From positions 1,116,001 through 1,180,000 of the forward strand of contig NZ_FXXL01000007.1 in assembly GCF_900184685.1 (NCBI RefSeq): a stretch of DNA of 64,000 nucleotides, in the 5' to 3' direction. Of the stretch, positions 8,943 through 19,900 are shown piece by piece. The stretch is from Butyricimonas sp. Marseille-P3923. Lineage in GTDB: Bacteria > Bacteroidota > Bacteroidia > Bacteroidales > Marinifilaceae. Every line of letters starts with the position of its first letter. Position 1 is the stretch's first letter. The notes under the pieces are model-generated. The model was given only the letters and a program-made list of their open reading frames with translations. It was not told the DNA's origin and did no database searches. Both the position numbers and the translations under genes were made by a program.

Positions 8943-11522
8943 TTATCGTAGATAACGGTACTGTATCCGTCTTTCAATCTCCGCGAGAGGAACATCTGTC
9001 TTCACGTTTATTTTATACGTCCGTCCCGGCAGTATATCGATATAATTATCCGAAAAGAAAGCCGTACTATCCGGCAAAGCAAACATCACGTTACATGCTA
9101 ATTTATTTGCCGTTACCAAAATATACTTTTGCTTCCCCTCTTCCCGAGCCAGAATCGACAATTCCGGTTCTTGGGGCAAATTCAAATCTTTATGATACTC
9201 GAAGTACACGTTTTTCTCATCCACGTTCTTTCCTCCCGCTGTCAAACGAACCACGGCAAAGACATCCTTTCCACTAGCCCCCCGAAGTAAAAAAGAACGC
9301 TTCATACCCGTTAAAACAGTTGATGTATTAGCCGGAATTTCAACATTGGACTTCTCCGAATAAATAATTTTCCCCGAGAAATCCATCACATCAATACTTA
9401 ATTCAGCTTCCACGGGTTGCAAACGGTCGCTGACAACATACACGAGCATACTGTCATTCCGCCACTTCGGGGCAACAATGATCTCTTTAAAACAATCACG
9501 CATCACGTAATGTGCCGCTTTCCACTTGTGGTAATAATCCGTGGTCGACCAACTGGCGACAGGCCAACAATCATTCAATTGCCAAACAAGCGACCCCATG
9601 CAGTAAGGCATATTCCGGCGATGCGCCTCGATAGCCATTTTCGTCGAAAGCCCTTGCAAGACGTGCGTCATATAAATAAACTGTTCGAAATCAGTCGGAA
9701 CCCGGTAATACATTTTCATGTAATCCGAAATACGCCCGTTACCGATATAACTCCGCTGATGTGATTTCATCACTTCCGAGTTAATATCATAATCCTCCGG
9801 TAAAGCATAGGTACGTATAGTACTCATTTCCGGGAAAGACTGGAATCCGTATTCACTACAAAAACGAGTAGTCACCTCGTCATAACTCTCCAATGGACGG
9901 AAACCGTGCCAAACACCCCAATAATGCTGGTCGCCGGAAGTCGTTCCATCCAACCCGTGCTGAGTCGGTTCCGGTCCCGCCATAGGGGAAGAAGGCCAGT
10001 AATCGCACCCGGGCATATATTCACTCACCACGCGCGGTAATAAATCGTGAAACACGTCATAATAAGCCTTAAACACGGTATCCTGTTGTTCTTTCGTGAA
10101 TTGCTGTTTCCATCCCCACCCGCCGGGAGAACCGTGACGCCATGCCAATGCATTTTCATTATTACCACACCACAGGGCTATACACGGGTGATTACGCATC
10201 CGCACCACGTTATCAATAGCTTCTTCCCGAACATTATCCAAAAACTCCTTGTTCCCCGGATACATCGCGCAAGCAAACATAAAATCATGCCACACCATAA
10301 TCCCGTACTTGTCACACAATTCAAAGAAAACATCATCCTCGTATATTCCGCCACCCCATACCCGTAACATATTCATGTTAGCATTCGCGGCATCGAAAAC
10401 CATTTTCTCGTACACCTCTCGATTCGCACGAGGCAGAAAAACATCATTCGGTATAATATTCGCCCCTTTGGCAAAAACGGGTACACCATTCAATTCAAAA
10501 CCGAACGATTCGCCCCCTTGATCCTTCTTCCGTACCAATTTCAATGATCGCAATCCGGTCGTCACCTCTTTCTCGGCAATAACACCTTCGACACCCGTCA
10601 CCCGCACTTTAAAAGAATACAAGTTTTGCTCCCCCAAACCGTTACTCCACCACAACCGAGGACTCTCCACCTCAAAAGGCACGGAAACGTTGTTTTCTCC
10701 CCGTTCCAAGCTCTTCTTACCGGAAGCCAAGACTTTCCCGTCACTCGTAATCTCAATTTCGACCTCTTGTCCGACATCCGCCTTCACGCGAATATCCGCA
10801 CTTAAAGTTGCCAACTCCCTCGTGACCTCCGTTTGTTTTATATACACGTCCTCCACTTTCATACCACTCCACGCCTCGATGATAACCGGACGCCATATCC
10901 CCGAAGTCACCAAACGAGGTCCCCAATCCCAACCATAATGATAAGGAGCCTTACGGGTGTACACGCTTACCCGGTCTTGTCCCATTCCCCCTCTTTCACT
11001 TTGATCATTATCTGCCGACAATCTCAAACCGTAACGCTTCATCTCTTCCAATCCTCTCGCAGTGGGAGAAGCGAGTACAACACGCAATTCATTATCCCCG
11101 ACTTTCAATTTACCGGAAACATCAAATTTCCACGTACGGAACATATTATCCACAGAACCGATACACTCACCGTTCAAGTAGACATCGGCATACGTGTCCA
11201 ATCCTTGAAAAACGAGATATTGGTTTTTCTTGCCTATCAGCTCATCATCAACCGAAAACTCGGTTCTATATTCCCAATCCTTCTTATCAATCCACTGCAA
11301 TCCGAGTTCATTCATCCGGTAAAAAGGATCTTCTATTCTCCCGTTTGCCAGCAAATCCGTATGCACTGTCCCCGGAACAGTTGCCGGAAGCCAGTCGCCA
11401 CTATCCTTTTGACGGAATTGCCAACCGGAAGAAACCTCCGTTCTTATCTCTTTTTCCGAAGAGCATCCGAGAATCCCCCCGATGCTACAACAGAAAAAGG
11501 CAAACCATAATATCTTATTCAT
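8943..11522 (-). CDS. GH2 family beta-mannosidase, lipoprotein
   Basis: An 859-residue glycoside hydrolase family 2 enzyme predicted to remove beta-linked mannose. The lipobox GILGC follows a short signal peptide, so it is probably lipid-anchored. Domains in order: N-terminal jelly-roll sugar-binding domain, immunoglobulin-like domain, TIM barrel, C-terminal beta domains. The acid/base is the Glu in CGNNENALAW (about residue 455) and the nucleophile the Glu in SEYGFQSFP (about residue 557). The chosen ATG overlaps the stop codon of the upstream GH20 gene by 8 bp, pointing to translational coupling. Together they could trim GlcNAc and the core beta-mannose of N-glycans (inference). Confidence 0.9.
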   Translation of the reverse strand: MNKILWFAFFCCSIGGILGCSSEKEIRTEVSSGWQFRQKDSGDWLPATVPGTVHTDLLANGRIEDPFYRMNELGLQWIDKKDWEYRTEFSVDDELIGKKNQYLVFQGLDTYADVYLNGECIGSVDNMFRTWKFDVSGKLKVGDNELRVVLASPTARGLEEMKRYGLRLSADNDQSERGGMGQDRVSVYTRKAPYHYGWDWGPRLVTSGIWRPVIIEAWSGMKVEDVYIKQTEVTRELATLSADIRVKADVGQEVEIEITSDGKVLASGKKSLERGENNVSVPFEVESPRLWWSNGLGEQNLYSFKVRVTGVEGVIAEKEVTTGLRSLKLVRKKDQGGESFGFELNGVPVFAKGANIIPNDVFLPRANREVYEKMVFDAANANMNMLRVWGGGIYEDDVFFELCDKYGIMVWHDFMFACAMYPGNKEFLDNVREEAIDNVVRMRNHPCIALWCGNNENALAWRHGSPGGWGWKQQFTKEQQDTVFKAYYDVFHDLLPRVVSEYMPGCDYWPSSPMAGPEPTQHGLDGTTSGDQHYWGVWHGFRPLESYDEVTTRFCSEYGFQSFPEMSTIRTYALPEDYDINSEVMKSHQRSYIGNGRISDYMKMYYRVPTDFEQFIYMTHVLQGLSTKMAIEAHRRNMPYCMGSLVWQLNDCWPVASWSTTDYYHKWKAAHYVMRDCFKEIIVAPKWRNDSMLVYVVSDRLQPVEAELSIDVMDFSGKIIYSEKSNVEIPANTSTVLTGMKRSFLLRGASGKDVFAVVRLTAGGKNVDEKNVYFEYHKDLNLPQEPELSILAREEGKQKYILVTANKLACNVMFALPDSTAFFSDNYIDILPGRTYKINVKTDVPLAEIERRIQYRYLR

Positions 11523-13149
11523 TCGTTTTCGGCTCCTGCAAAATATGTTTGGCAAAATTATATCCCAAGGCGTCATAACGTTGCGTTAACAACTTGGCTC
11601 TATTCAAGAAACCCGAATAATCTCTTCGCGCTTGCGGAGTCCAAGCCACCTCTGACAACGCCGCCATACGAGGCAACAACATGTATTGAGCGTGGCTAAA
11701 AGTCGTGATATACTCTGCCCACAAATTAGCCTGCACACCGATGATTTTTGCTGCCTCCTCGGGAGTCAACCCTTCCGTGGGATCCAAACTATACACCTTC
11801 TCCACGGGTACGTAGCCACCGATACCGAAAGGCTCATTCTCCACCGGTTTCGCTTGATAATAATCAAAATAAGCGTAATCATTCGGTACCATAATCACCT
11901 CGTTCCCCCTCTTCGCTCCGGCTATACCACCGCTCTTACCTCTCCACGACATAACGATAGCAGTCTTGGAAACATCGCCTTCCAAAATTTCATCCCAACC
12001 GATAATCCTTTTCCCTTTCGTCTTCAAAAAAGATTCAATCCGGTGAACCACGTAATTCTGCAACTCGTACTCCTCCTTCATATTCTCCTTTTTCATTCGA
12101 GCCTGACATTTCTTACATTTTTTCCACTCATCCCGCGGGCATTCGTCACCCCCGATATGAATGATATCAGACGGGAATAACTCGGCAACCTCGGTCAACA
12201 CCCCTTCCCAAAACTCAAATGTCTTCTCGTTTCCGGGACAAAAAACTTCTGGGAAAACACCCCACATCTGGCAAACCTCGTAAGGACCACCCGTGCATCC
12301 CAATTCCGGATAGGTTGCTAACGCAGCCAAAGCATGCCCGGGAAGTTCGATTTCCGGGATAATTGTAATATAGCGATCAGCCGCATATTGAATGACATCT
12401 TTTATCTCCTCTTGCGTGAAGAAATACGGCCCGTAAGGCTTCCCGTCATATTTTCCGGTATTTTTACCTATCACGGTTTGTTTACGTTGACTGCCTATCC
12501 GAGTTAATTCCGGGTATTTTTTAATCTCGATACGCCACCCTTGGTCATCCGTCAAATGCCAATGGAACACGCTCAATTTATGTAACGCCAGCATATCGAT
12601 AAAAGTCTTCACTTCATCCACCGTGAAAAAATGTCTACAAACATCCAACATCGTACCTCGGTATCCCAAGCGAGGTTCATCTTGAATCCGTACATTCTGG
12701 ATTCTTATCTTGTTCATTTTTTCCCCTTTCTCCATCCCGACAGGCATCATCTGCCGCAAACTCTGCATGGCGTAAAACACGGCCTTTGAGCTTCCACCTT
12801 GAATATGAATAGCATTCTCACTCACGGTCAACTCATAAGCATCAGCTTTCATGGAAGGATCAACAGTAATGTTCACTGCATTACTCTTGGCACCACCTTT
12901 CTCGATCTTTAAAGGTGTCCCGAAAGATTTTTCGGTCAATGTACTAAGGAAAGTACAAGCGGGAGTCAAATCCTCCGCTCCTTGCACAACGTTAATCACC
13001 GTTTTCGGGGACAGTTTGAAACCACCATCCTCAACAGCCACACTCTGGGGTTGAGGAATAATATTCACCTCTTGATTAGGTTCTCCGGCACATCCGGCAA
13101 GCAAAATAATACACAATACTACGATTGAAACTAAATTGATCTTTTTCAT
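11515..13149 (-). CDS. GH20 beta-N-acetylhexosaminidase, lipoprotein
   Basis: A 544-residue GH20 enzyme that releases terminal GlcNAc or GalNAc. The lipobox LLAGC follows the signal peptide. An N-terminal GH20b-type alpha/beta domain precedes the TIM barrel (GTMLDVCRHFF, HWHLTDDQGWR). The catalytic Asp-Glu pair of substrate-assisted catalysis is in HIGGDECP (about residue 330). Length fits the family. The start was placed at the ATG giving MKKINLV rather than an upstream TTG-like codon because it begins a normal signal peptide. It overlaps the GH2 gene by 8 bp. Confidence 0.93.
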   Translation of the reverse strand: MKKINLVSIVVLCIILLAGCAGEPNQEVNIIPQPQSVAVEDGGFKLSPKTVINVVQGAEDLTPACTFLSTLTEKSFGTPLKIEKGGAKSNAVNITVDPSMKADAYELTVSENAIHIQGGSSKAVFYAMQSLRQMMPVGMEKGEKMNKIRIQNVRIQDEPRLGYRGTMLDVCRHFFTVDEVKTFIDMLALHKLSVFHWHLTDDQGWRIEIKKYPELTRIGSQRKQTVIGKNTGKYDGKPYGPYFFTQEEIKDVIQYAADRYITIIPEIELPGHALAALATYPELGCTGGPYEVCQMWGVFPEVFCPGNEKTFEFWEGVLTEVAELFPSDIIHIGGDECPRDEWKKCKKCQARMKKENMKEEYELQNYVVHRIESFLKTKGKRIIGWDEILEGDVSKTAIVMSWRGKSGGIAGAKRGNEVIMVPNDYAYFDYYQAKPVENEPFGIGGYVPVEKVYSLDPTEGLTPEEAAKIIGVQANLWAEYITTFSHAQYMLLPRMAALSEVAWTPQARRDYSGFLNRAKLLTQRYDALGYNFAKHILQEPKTNE

Positions 13150-13210
13150 AAACGTATTTTTTAAACACAACAGCCAAGATAGCCTAAAATTTACAAATAC
13201 GCAATTCTTT

Positions 13211-15310
13211 TTAAGACTCTATGATCAAATTTGTAAAATCATCCGTGATACCCGTGTATTGCTCCGGATACTCGAACAAAGCGAAGCGGGATTCCGTGTG
13301 CCCTTCCGAGTAATGCCATATAGAAAAATAGTCTTCAACATTCTCTCCTAATTCTTCCAACTGGCGTAAATATGCCGCAATAGATTTATTCTCCACGATA
13401 TAAATATCCCCGATATTATCCACACCGGGACTATGTCGACGATTCGCGTCCAAGGAAAAACGTAAAATTCGCTTCCCTTGTTTAGTCAAACCGGCTGTCA
13501 CAAAAGTCATACTTTTTCCTATCCCCGGCAGATTCATCACGTTCCGGTCGGTAGCCAAGAAGGGTTGACCATATTTCTCTAATAAACGAACCAAACCGGG
13601 ATTCAGCAATTCCGGACGCTTCAATATATCCAACACCTCTTTCTCCAATTCCGGGGACAAACGACCGTATATTTTTTCTTCCTTTACCTCTTGCATGGAG
13701 CGACTGTTCGGGGCAAACAGAGCATAGTTCTCACCAAAGCCTTTCACGGAAAAAGTATAATAAGTCAAAATTCCTATTTTGTTCAATTCCTCCCTCAACC
13801 TTGCCGTGTGTCCCCGGCGGGATGCCGCCACGGTAAATACGAGTTGATTCGTTATAATCCATCCGGCATCCAGCAAGCGTCGTACCGCACGTACCACATC
13901 TTCCGTGATCTCCAACGGCGATTCAAAATGCGTTTGCACAAAAAATTGTTGTATCCCCGCACGAGTGGCTTTCTCCCGAAAACATTTCAAGACATCAATC
14001 AATCCGTCATCAATCCGACTCGGCAAATACGCCAATAAACGAGAACCCAATCTCACCCGCCGGATTTCGGCATATTTCTCTCCTTTAGTCCGCTCCCTGT
14101 TAGCCTCCCGTTTATGAACCGCCATCCGGTAAACAGCATCCAGAATTTTCTCCAACGTCGAATTCTGACTCATCAATGCATCACCTCCCGTGATCAAAAT
14201 ATCCCGTAATTGAGAATCATACTCGTAATAAGTCATCAACCGCTCCATCTTTCTCTCCCATCCTTCTATCGGCTTCAAGCGATCCAAGTTAAAATTCAGA
14301 TGCCCTTTTTGAAAATCATACATCCGTTGGCAAAGAGCGCACAATCCTCCACAAGCACGCCCCATCGAATCCGGAATAAAAATAGCCACTTCCGGGTAAC
14401 GACGGTGAATATTTGTCGAATTTGGCAATAACCAACCTGCCGCATTGGGCTTACCGGCTTCCACGACATCCTCTTTCTCCCAAGCCTGAATATGTCCGAA
14501 ATTCTCTACCAGTTCCCGGGAATAAATCACGTAACTCCGAATCGTGGAATCATCATACCCGTTCTCTTTCACGCTCAACAGGGATAAATAATAAGGCGTC
14601 ACGAAAAAAGGTATTCCTTTCCGCTTTGCATCATGCAGGATTTGCATCGTTTTGTCAGATAACGTATGATTCAAAAACAGATTCAATTCATCCGGTTCCC
14701 GTATTGCCATCGTCAAATGAAATTTATAGTCTTTCCACCATTCGTCTATCAGCCTCATTTTGTCCTCTTCACTCGTTTCTGCGGCAAAACGATAACGGGA
14801 ATTCATTTTATCCCGTCGCTCTATTTTACGAATTAACAAATAAGATATTCGCTTTCTATTCTCCCGGCGTTCCTCGGCAACATCTTCATCCGTACCCACT
14901 TCCCAACGTTCTCTCCAATTCTTGCATTGCTCTTGATCTGACAAAACATCAAAGCTATTTTGAAACTGTTTAAACAAAAAATACCTGTCGATCAAAAAGT
15001 CCTGATGCACATCATTATCTTCCCCCCGCAAAGCCTCCCATAACCATTTTATCGGCTCGTACCGGATTTTCTCACCCGTCGAGAAATCATGAATATAACG
15101 GGAACGATTCACGAACATGCGAAAAAAACGCCGTATAGAAAGAGGCGAAGGACGTCTGATTAGAGTCGCTCGAATATATTCTTTCAAAAATTGCTCGAAG
15201 ACTCTCCAATCATCGCTTATCCTTGCGTTATGCAATATACTCGGGAAGTCCTTTTCAAATAAATCTATTAATTCGGTATACGAATATTTCAGTACATTTT
15301 TCAGCTCCAC
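13211..15310 (-). CDS. KamA-family radical SAM protein (lysine 2,3-aminomutase-like)
   Basis: A 699-residue protein of the lysine 2,3-aminomutase family. The radical SAM cluster motif is CGGLCALC (Cys320, 324, 327), followed by ITGGDALMS and a late PGIGKSM segment that resembles the PLP-lysine region. Classical aminomutases are about 400 residues with the cluster near residue 130, so this form carries about 190 extra N-terminal residues, helical and charged. The substrate is uncertain. The start is GTG, supported by an unusually strong AGGAGG three bases upstream and no ATG nearby. A well-spaced promoter lies at 15430-15460. Confidence 0.85.
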   Translation of the reverse strand: MELKNVLKYSYTELIDLFEKDFPSILHNARISDDWRVFEQFLKEYIRATLIRRPSPLSIRRFFRMFVNRSRYIHDFSTGEKIRYEPIKWLWEALRGEDNDVHQDFLIDRYFLFKQFQNSFDVLSDQEQCKNWRERWEVGTDEDVAEERRENRKRISYLLIRKIERRDKMNSRYRFAAETSEEDKMRLIDEWWKDYKFHLTMAIREPDELNLFLNHTLSDKTMQILHDAKRKGIPFFVTPYYLSLLSVKENGYDDSTIRSYVIYSRELVENFGHIQAWEKEDVVEAGKPNAAGWLLPNSTNIHRRYPEVAIFIPDSMGRACGGLCALCQRMYDFQKGHLNFNLDRLKPIEGWERKMERLMTYYEYDSQLRDILITGGDALMSQNSTLEKILDAVYRMAVHKREANRERTKGEKYAEIRRVRLGSRLLAYLPSRIDDGLIDVLKCFREKATRAGIQQFFVQTHFESPLEITEDVVRAVRRLLDAGWIITNQLVFTVAASRRGHTARLREELNKIGILTYYTFSVKGFGENYALFAPNSRSMQEVKEEKIYGRLSPELEKEVLDILKRPELLNPGLVRLLEKYGQPFLATDRNVMNLPGIGKSMTFVTAGLTKQGKRILRFSLDANRRHSPGVDNIGDIYIVENKSIAAYLRQLEELGENVEDYFSIWHYSEGHTESRFALFEYPEQYTGITDDFTNLIIES

Positions 15311-15429
15311 GTTCCTCCTATTTCAAAAGTTAAACAAAAACACAACATAAAATGTTGTAGCGTCCGAAAACGCCCTCGAATGCCAAGAAGTGACATGTAT
15401 TTATACAGAAAGCAAATACCTGAGGTTTA

Positions 15430-15460
15430 CAAATTTAATAAAAAAAGAGAAAAACAGCAA
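15430..15460 (-). promoter_or_regulatory. Promoter of the KamA-family gene
   Basis: On the minus strand a -33 TTG is followed by 20 bp and then TAAATTTG, a good match to the Bacteroidales TTTG-N19/21-TAnnTTTG pattern. It leaves a leader of about 120 bases before the GTG start. Confidence 0.6.
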
Positions 15461-15485
15461 GAAATATTTGGAAATAGGACATAAA

Positions 15486-15519
15486 AATAGGGCGTATCCT
15501 TCTCAAAACACGCCCTATT
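15486..15519 (-). terminator. Terminator of the secA-lgt-deaminase run
   Basis: A 10-bp stem (AATAGGGCGT / ACGCCCTATT) with a 14-base loop, followed on the minus strand by TTTTTAT. It lies 24 bp past the deaminase stop codon. Confidence 0.75.
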
Positions 15520-15542
15520 CATAACTTTATAGAACACAGATT

Positions 15543-16016
15543 CTAATACTTGACTTTGTTCTTTTCCTCACGCCAAAGCTCAAATTCCTCCCCGGCACCC
15601 TCTTCTTTCTCGTTCACGAACGGGATAAAACGTCGCAAACCATCCAACATGATTTCCTTATAGATAAAAGAATCATCAAATCCGCCTTCAGCCGCATCCT
15701 CTTTCGTACAAGCATAATAAACAGCTTTCGGACGAGCCCAATAAATTGCCCCCAAACACATCGGACAAGGCTCACAACTGGAATAGATCTCACACCCTTC
15801 CAGTTGAAAGGAGTCCAAATTTCTACATGCCTTACGAATAGCATTCACTTCGGCATGAGCTGTCGGATCATTATCCGGTACTACCGTATTCCCGGAAGAT
15901 GCAATAATCTCCCCGCCTTTCACAACAACAGCCCCGAAAGGACCTCCCGTCCCATTCTTCACATTCTCCACGGCAATTCGAATTGCCTCTTTCATGAATC
16001 TTTTATCGTAACTCAT
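15543..16016 (-). CDS. Nucleoside/guanine deaminase, CDA superfamily
   Basis: A 157-residue zinc deaminase. The zinc and catalytic motifs are HAEVNAI (His and Glu) and SCEPCPMCLGAI (two Cys). The C-terminal segment with EGGFDDSFIYKEI resembles the GuaD-type guanine deaminases more than the tRNA adenosine deaminase TadA, so guanine or a related purine is the likely substrate. The ATG giving MSYDKRF is chosen; a GTG two codons upstream is also possible, with AGGTGA close by. It starts 17 bp after lgt and probably shares its transcript. Confidence 0.85.
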   Translation of the reverse strand: MSYDKRFMKEAIRIAVENVKNGTGGPFGAVVVKGGEIIASSGNTVVPDNDPTAHAEVNAIRKACRNLDSFQLEGCEIYSSCEPCPMCLGAIYWARPKAVYYACTKEDAAEGGFDDSFIYKEIMLDGLRRFIPFVNEKEEGAGEEFELWREEKNKVKY

Positions 16017-16033
16017 ATTCACCTAGTCATAAA

Positions 16034-16870
16034 TTACTTCGCTTTCAACGGCGTTTTATTTCTCCATACCATATAGATACCCACAAGGACAAAAGGAATA
16101 CTCAGCCATTGCCCCATGTTCAATGTCATCGAAGCCTCGAAAGCCTCTTGATCCTCTTTCACGAACTCGATAAAGAAACGTGCCGCGAAAATCAAGATCA
16201 AAAACATACCGAATAGAAAACCCTGTTTATCTTTCGCATTCGTTCTCCAATACAAATGCATTAACACGGCAAAACTGATTAAATAACAAATTGCCTCGTA
16301 CAACTGAGCCGGATGACGAGGTAATTCCGGATTCTCAATCCCATGCCCGTGGATAAAAATAAAACCCCACGGCAAAGTGGTCGGAAGTCCGACTATTTCC
16401 GAATTCATCAAATTCCCCATCCGGATAAAAAAACCTGCAAGAGCAATAGGAATCACGGCACGATCCAATATCCAAAAGATTGATTTTTTACTCACTTTCT
16501 TGGAATAATACCATAATCCCGCGATAATACCTATCGCGGCACCATGACTCGCCAACCCTTGGAAACCCGTGAATTTAAACGGACTGAGTTGAAATGGCAA
16601 AACAATTTCCAATAAATGGTTCTGATAATATTCCCACCCGTAAAAGAAACAATGTCCCAATCGAGCACCGATCACGGTTGCCACGGCAACATATATCCAT
16701 AATTTGTCCAACCATTGCTGACTTAATCCCTCTGATTTGAACATCTTCTCTTCTACCTTGTATCCGCAAACAAACGCCAACGCAAACAACAAACCGTAAT
16801 ACCGGATAGAGAAGCCTCCTAAATTAAAAATCTCGGGACTGACATCCCAGTTGATAAATAATGAAACCAT
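16034..16870 (-). CDS. lgt: Prolipoprotein diacylglyceryl transferase
   Basis: A 278-residue inner membrane enzyme that transfers diacylglyceryl from phosphatidylglycerol to the lipobox cysteine of prolipoproteins. Seven hydrophobic segments are visible. The Lgt signature GFFIRMGNLMNSEIVG and the GLASHGAAIG segment, with the essential His and Arg residues, are intact. The length is normal. It lies between secA and the deaminase gene on the same strand. Its product would process the many lipoproteins in this window. Confidence 0.95.
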   Translation of the reverse strand: MVSLFINWDVSPEIFNLGGFSIRYYGLLFALAFVCGYKVEEKMFKSEGLSQQWLDKLWIYVAVATVIGARLGHCFFYGWEYYQNHLLEIVLPFQLSPFKFTGFQGLASHGAAIGIIAGLWYYSKKVSKKSIFWILDRAVIPIALAGFFIRMGNLMNSEIVGLPTTLPWGFIFIHGHGIENPELPRHPAQLYEAICYLISFAVLMHLYWRTNAKDKQGFLFGMFLILIFAARFFIEFVKEDQEAFEASMTLNMGQWLSIPFVLVGIYMVWRNKTPLKAK

Positions 16871-16880
16871 AATTATTTCC

Positions 16881-16945
16881 GATTTAAAATTTATGATTGA
16901 CGATTACAGCAAGAATCTGAAATCATCAATCATAAATCTAAAATT
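16881..16945. repeat. Intergenic inverted repeat between lgt and secA
   Basis: The left arm GATTTAAAATTTATGATTGA and right arm TCAATCATAAATCTAAAATT form an imperfect palindrome that runs into the secA stop codon. The right arm contains the AATCATAAATCTAA unit also repeated at 20300-20327 and 21431-21472. Confidence 0.6.
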
Positions 16946-19900
16946 AATTTTCTTCTCTACCGTGGCAATTCTTGTATTTCTTACCACTTCCGCAAGGACA
17001 AGGATCATTACGTCCCACCTTAGGACCGACTTTCACCGGCTCCACTTTACGAGGTCCTTGATTTGTCTGTGCCGCGGGAGCATCCGTACGTCCCGTGCGC
17101 ATTTTGCTCATATCCGTACGTCTTTCCTCGGCTTGTCTTACTTCCTCCGGAGCCTCGAACGGAATTTGTCCTTTCATCAAAGTAGAAACCACACTCTTGT
17201 TGATCTTATCCACCATCGTCTTGAACAAATTGAACGATTCGAATTTATAGATCAATAACGGGTCTTTTTGCTCGTACGTGGCATTCTGAACCGATTGTTT
17301 CAAATCGTCCATTTCCCGCAAATGCTCTTTCCATGCATTATCAATATGGGCAAGCATAATCGATTTCTCGTAGGCACGTACTAATTCTTCCCCCTCTGTC
17401 TTATATGCTTTTTCCAAATTCGTGACCACGTTATACATTTTCTTGCCATCCGTGAAAGGAACCACGATATTCTTAAACATTTCACCCCTTTGCTCGAACA
17501 CATTCTTAATCACCGGGAATGCCTGTTTCGAAATTCCTTCTACTTTGCGGGTAAAGGTTTCTCTCACCTCTTTATACAATCTCTCGGTCAATTCCGAAGC
17601 GGAAGTCTTTTGGAATTCTTCTTCCTTTATATCAAAATTCACGGACAGATATTTCAATACATCCAATCGGAAATCCTCTACTTCGTTGCTATCTTTATGT
17701 ACTTCTACCAACGTTTCACAAACATCGTACATGTTATTAGCAATATCCACCCCGATTCTCTCCCCGAGTAATGCATGGCGTCTTTTCTTGTAAATAACCT
17801 CACGTTGCGAATTCATCACGTCGTCATATTCCAGCAAACGCTTACGAATACCGAAGTTATTCTCTTCCACCTTACGTTGCGCACGCTCGATAGATTTCGT
17901 GATCATCGAGTGTTGAATCACATCCCCCTCCTCATGTCCCAAACGGTCCATAACACGAATAATTCTTTCGGAACTGAAAAGACGCATCAGATCATCCTCC
18001 AATGACACGAAGAATTGTGATGAACCCGGATCCCCTTGACGTCCGGCACGACCTCTTAACTGACGGTCAACACGACGGGAATCATGACGCTCCGTACCGA
18101 TAATTGCCAAACCACCCGCGGCACGAACCTCCGGACTCAACTTGATATCCGTTCCACGACCTGCCATGTTGGTAGCGATAGTAACAACTTGCGATTTACC
18201 GGCTTCAGCCACAATATCAGCTTCCCGCTGATGTAACTTAGCGTTCAACACGTTATGCTTAATTCCGCGCATTTTCAACATACGGCTCAGTAACTCGGAT
18301 ACCTCAACCGAAGTCGTACCCACCAGAACGGGACGTCCCAATTCCACTAATCGGATAATCTCCTCTATTACCGCATTATACTTCTCGCGTTTCGTCTTGT
18401 ACACGTAGTCGTTTGCGTCTTTCCGGATAATCGGTTTATTCGTCGGGATAACTACGACATCCAATTTATAAATATCCCAGAACTCTCCCGCTTCCGTTTC
18501 CGCCGTACCGGTCATACCCGCCAGCTTGTGGTACATACGGAAATAATTCTGTAAAGTAATTGTAGCAAATGTCTGCGTGGCAGCCTCCACCTTCACGTTC
18601 TCCTTCGCCTCGATAGCTTGGTGCAAACCGTCGGAATAACGGCGACCTTCCATGATACGTCCGGTCTGCTCGTCCACGATTTTCACTTTATTATCCATCA
18701 CCACATATTCCACATCCAACTCGAACAAAGTATACGCTTTCAACAACTGGTTCACCGTGTGTACCCGCTCCGATTTGGTAGCATAATTCTGTACCAACTG
18801 GTCTTTTTTCTCGACCTTTTCCTCGTCAGACAAATTCATCTTGTCTATTTCAGCCAATTCGGAACCGATATCCGGCAATATAAAGAAGTTCGGATCCTCT
18901 CCCGCCGCCGTAATCGTATCATGCCCTTTATCCGTCAAATCTATTGAATTCAACTTCTCGTCGATCACGAAATACAATTCGTCCGTGATCTCAGGCATAC
19001 GACGGTTGTTTTCCTGCATGTATATATTCTCGGTCTTTACCAAAGTCGCCTTATTTCCCTGTTCACTCAAGAACTTGATTAATGGCTTGTACTTGGGCAA
19101 CCCCTTAAACGCTCTCAATAACAGAATAGCACCCTGTTCCTCCTGTTTCCGGTCACCGCTGGCAAGCAAAGTCTTCGCCTCGTTAAAAATCCGTGAAACC
19201 AACTCACGCTGCATACGAACCAACTTTTCCACACGGGGCTTATACTCGTCAAACATCTGGATATCCCCCTTGGGTACAGGACCGGAAATAATCAACGGAG
19301 TACGGGCATCATCGATCAACACGGAGTCTACCTCATCCACGATAGCATAATTATGCTTCCGTTGCACAAGGTCTTCCGGGTGTATCGCCATATTATCTCT
19401 CAAATAGTCGAAACCGAACTCGTTATTCGTACCGAAAGTGATATCCGCTTGATAAGCCTTTCTTCTCTCGGGAGAATTAGGCTCCGTTTTATCAATACAA
19501 TCTACTGACAAACCGTGGAACATATATAACGGTCCCATCCATTCGGAGTCACGTTTGGCAAGGTAATCATTGACCGTTACCACATGTACGCCTCGCCCTG
19601 TCAAAGCATTCAGGAAAACAGGCAAAGTTGCCACCAACGTTTTACCTTCACCGGTAGCCATCTCGGCAATCTTCCCTTGATGTAACACGGAACCTCCGAT
19701 CAACTGCACATCGTAATGTACCATATCCCAAGTAACCTCATTTCCTCCCGCAAGCCACGAATTAAAATAAACGGCATCCTCCCCCTCTATTTCCACGAAA
19801 TCTTTCGTCACGGCCAAATCCCTATCAAAATCCGTGGCCTTTACCACGATTTCCTTGTTCTCGGTAAATCGTCGTGCAGTATCCTTAATCACCGCAAAAG

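Noticed and set aside
10833-11510. Long plus-strand frame opposite the mannosidase
   Set aside because: It is the antisense shadow of a well-supported GH2 gene with no recognisable domain.
13211-15310. Naming the KamA-family gene kamA
   Set aside because: Length, N-terminal extension and lack of lysine-degradation neighbours leave the substrate unknown, so no symbol was given.
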